The notes under the pieces were generated by a model. The model was not told where the DNA came from and made no database searches. It saw only the letters and a list, made by a program, of their open reading frames with translations. This document shows positions 62,556 through 64,000 of a stretch of DNA of 64,000 nt, piece after piece. Numbering within the stretch: position 1 is the first letter of the stretch; every line of letters begins with the position of its first letter. The position numbers and the translations under genes are program-made. The stretch spans positions 2,356,001 through 2,420,000 of the forward strand of contig JAMXDE010000007.1 in NCBI GenBank assembly GCA_026770025.1, given 5' to 3'. The stretch is from Craspedostauros australis (taxonomy: Eukaryota; Bacillariophyta; Bacillariophyceae; Mastogloiales; Achnanthaceae).

Positions 62556-64000
62556 TCATTCGAATGTTCTCGATGTGTCAAGGTACGACTTCTCATGTTC
62601 ACGTTGCAAGTCGGCCTTGATGTTCTTGGTGAATCCGTCGCTTGTGTTCTGCTCGGATTTGACGAAAATGATTTCGATGGTTTTGTTGATTACCATGTTC
62701 CTCACGTAGTGATGGCGCACGTCGATGTGCCGCGATCGTTGGGATGTTGATGGGTTCTTGGCGATGAAGATCGCCCCGATGTTGTCCACGCGGACCTTGA
62801 TCGGTGTCTTCACTGGGACGCCCACACTTTCGAGTAGCTGCATGACGAAGAAGATCTCCTTTGCCGCTTCGGAAAGGGCAACGTATTCTGCTTCGGATGA
62901 GCTGAGTGTGACGGCCTTCTGTGCCTTGGATCGCCAAAGGATTGGTACCTTGCACAGGTATAGGATGAATCCCCCTACGCTGATTCTTGTATTCTTGTCT
63001 CCTGCATATTCGCTATCGCAGAAGAGCTCCATGTCCCAGCCGTCGTCATCTGGACGCGCTGGATGGATCTTCAATCCATAGTCCTTTGTATCGATCACAT
63101 ACTTGATGATCCGATACATCTCCTTCATTGCGGCCTTGGTGGGCCCGATCAATACCTTGGAGAGTTCCCTCACAGGGTTCGCGATATCTGGTCGCGAGTG
63201 CTTGATGAGGAAGAGTAGCATACCGACGCCTCGGCGGTATTCGGCATGTTCTTCCGGTCCGACCTTCTGCAGTCCGTTATCTTCGGATGGTCGTACGATG
63301 ATTTGACCCGGGGTTCCCGGTGTCCCATAACGTTGCATCTTCTCAACCTTGGCTCCGAATTCCTCGATGAGGTGTCGGATGAGATGTGGTTGACGCAATG
63401 TCGCTCTAGTCTTGTCATGGTTCAATTCGATGTTGCAGCTGAGGTAGTCTCCGAGTCCGCGCTCGATTGTCACCTTGAATTTCCTGCCTTGGATGTCCTT
63501 CAGGAATGTCTCCAGTGCTTTGGAGTCTCCGCAACAGAAGCAATCGTCCACGTAGATGGCCACGATCATGCTTCCTTCGTTCGTCTTCCTGTAGAACAGG
63601 CACGGGTCTGCTGCGCTCTGTTCGAAGTTGATATTCTTGAGGGTCGATACCAACATCTTGAACCATTGCCTGGCGCTCTGCACAAGTCCGTAGATTGGCT
63701 TGTGTAGGGTCAGGGCTTCGTCTGGTTGATGATCCATCCCATTGGGACAGTTCATGTAGATCTCCTCGTCGAGGTCTCCATGTAGGAATGCCGTTACGAC
63801 ATCGACGAGTGCGCAGTCCATCTTCTTGATTAGCATGATCACCATCATGACCCGATAGGTCACGTCATGGATGACGGGTGAGTAATGCTCTTGGAAGTCT
63901 ACTCCTGCGACTTGTGAATAGCCACATGCAACGAGCCGCGCTCGATGTGTGCCGTCACGCTTCAGCTTGAAGACCCATTTGCACTTGCAGCATCTGCGGC
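62556..64000 (-). CDS. Copia pol, C-terminal part: reverse transcriptase and RNase H
   Basis: The frame is open from the window edge to the stop at 62556, about 480 codons. Reverse transcriptase motifs include VDVVTAFLHGDLDEEIYM, PIYGLVQSARQW and the catalytic YVDD box in VAIYVDDCFCCG. RNase H follows with CDSEYAGD, LSSSEAEYVAL and RHIDVRHHYVR, and the frame ends about 20 bp before the presumed polypurine tract. The order RT then RNase H at the 3' end is that of Ty1/copia. The N-terminal gag, protease and integrase are outside the window. Confidence 0.9.
   Translation of the reverse strand, partial: RRCCKCKWVFKLKRDGTHRARLVACGYSQVAGVDFQEHYSPVIHDVTYRVMMVIMLIKKMDCALVDVVTAFLHGDLDEEIYMNCPNGMDHQPDEALTLHKPIYGLVQSARQWFKMLVSTLKNINFEQSAADPCLFYRKTNEGSMIVAIYVDDCFCCGDSKALETFLKDIQGRKFKVTIERGLGDYLSCNIELNHDKTRATLRQPHLIRHLIEEFGAKVEKMQRYGTPGTPGQIIVRPSEDNGLQKVGPEEHAEYRRGVGMLLFLIKHSRPDIANPVRELSKVLIGPTKAAMKEMYRIIKYVIDTKDYGLKIHPARPDDDGWDMELFCDSEYAGDKNTRISVGGFILYLCKVPILWRSKAQKAVTLSSSEAEYVALSEAAKEIFFVMQLLESVGVPVKTPIKVRVDNIGAIFIAKNPSTSQRSRHIDVRHHYVRNMVINKTIEIIFVKSEQNTSDGFTKNIKADLQREHEKSYLDTSRTFE

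Larger units (their letters stand above)
61745..64000 (-). mobile_element. Ty1/copia (CoDi-like) LTR retrotransposon, 3' part, runs off the window
   Basis: The element is on the minus strand; its pol C-terminal half and 3' LTR are in the window and the rest lies to the right. The integrated pol reads as one open frame to the window edge, so the visible part looks whole and young. The outer border is placed at 61745 because the LTR would end in ACA there; this is approximate. It appears inserted into the LINE to its left. Confidence 0.75.

Noticed and set aside
1-64000. tRNA, rRNA and CRISPR features
   Set aside because: Searched by eye for tRNA T-loops and regular repeat-spacer arrays; none convincing. 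The tandem repeats present have no unique spacers.

Overview
The window looks like nuclear DNA of a diatom. Four genes carry the DUF6824 signature (core LLGRGTGPND.PGN), a family I know only from diatoms. Introns are few and short to moderate with GT-AG borders. Several proteins begin with a signal peptide followed by an A-F or S-W junction, the diatom-type bipartite plastid presequence. The plastid insertase Alb3, a CoDi-like Ty1/copia element and (CCCTAA)n telomere-type repeats also fit. I cannot name the species.

Layout. 1-10.8 kb: a DUF6824 gene, a 5-kb stretch without recognisable genes, and an HD-domain nucleotidase with a plastid-like presequence. 10.8-15.7 kb: a probable two-gene DNA transposon, with a spliced DDE_Tnp_4 (PIF/Harbinger/IS5-like) transposase on the minus strand and a divergent, spliced 590-residue partner protein of unknown family. 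16.8-29.4 kb: a nitrilase/amidase-fold protein that seems to lack the catalytic cysteine, a mitochondrial-carrier-like protein, an 882-residue fusion of an unknown region to a bacterial-type xanthine phosphoribosyltransferase, a tail-anchored UBE2J/Ubc6-type E2, and a FIST-domain protein. 30.7-47.6 kb: a membrane sulfotransferase, Alb3 divergent from an organellar PheRS, a second DUF6824 gene, a GT47 exostosin-like glycosyltransferase, a small secreted CPYC/poly-Asp protein and a low-complexity protein. 48.4-55.8 kb: two more DUF6824 genes on the minus strand.

57.1-57.35 kb holds an interstitial telomere-like block. To its right the character changes: a prolyl-oligopeptidase-like pseudogene with many frame changes, an RNase H ORF from a LINE, and a Ty1/copia element that runs off the window. 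The telomere repeats show their C-rich strand on the + strand, so the right side may be old subtelomeric DNA joined to the gene-rich left side.

The genes do not form one pathway. Recurrent themes are organelle targeting (Alb3, PheRS, HD protein, the phosphoribosyltransferase fusion, perhaps FIST), ER/Golgi membrane function (E2, sulfotransferase, GT47), and a local family of four DUF6824 proteins. These four share, besides DUF6824, two short C-terminal motifs that I describe as candidates. All gene models come from reading alone; splice sites were chosen by GT-AG borders, reading phase and family fit.
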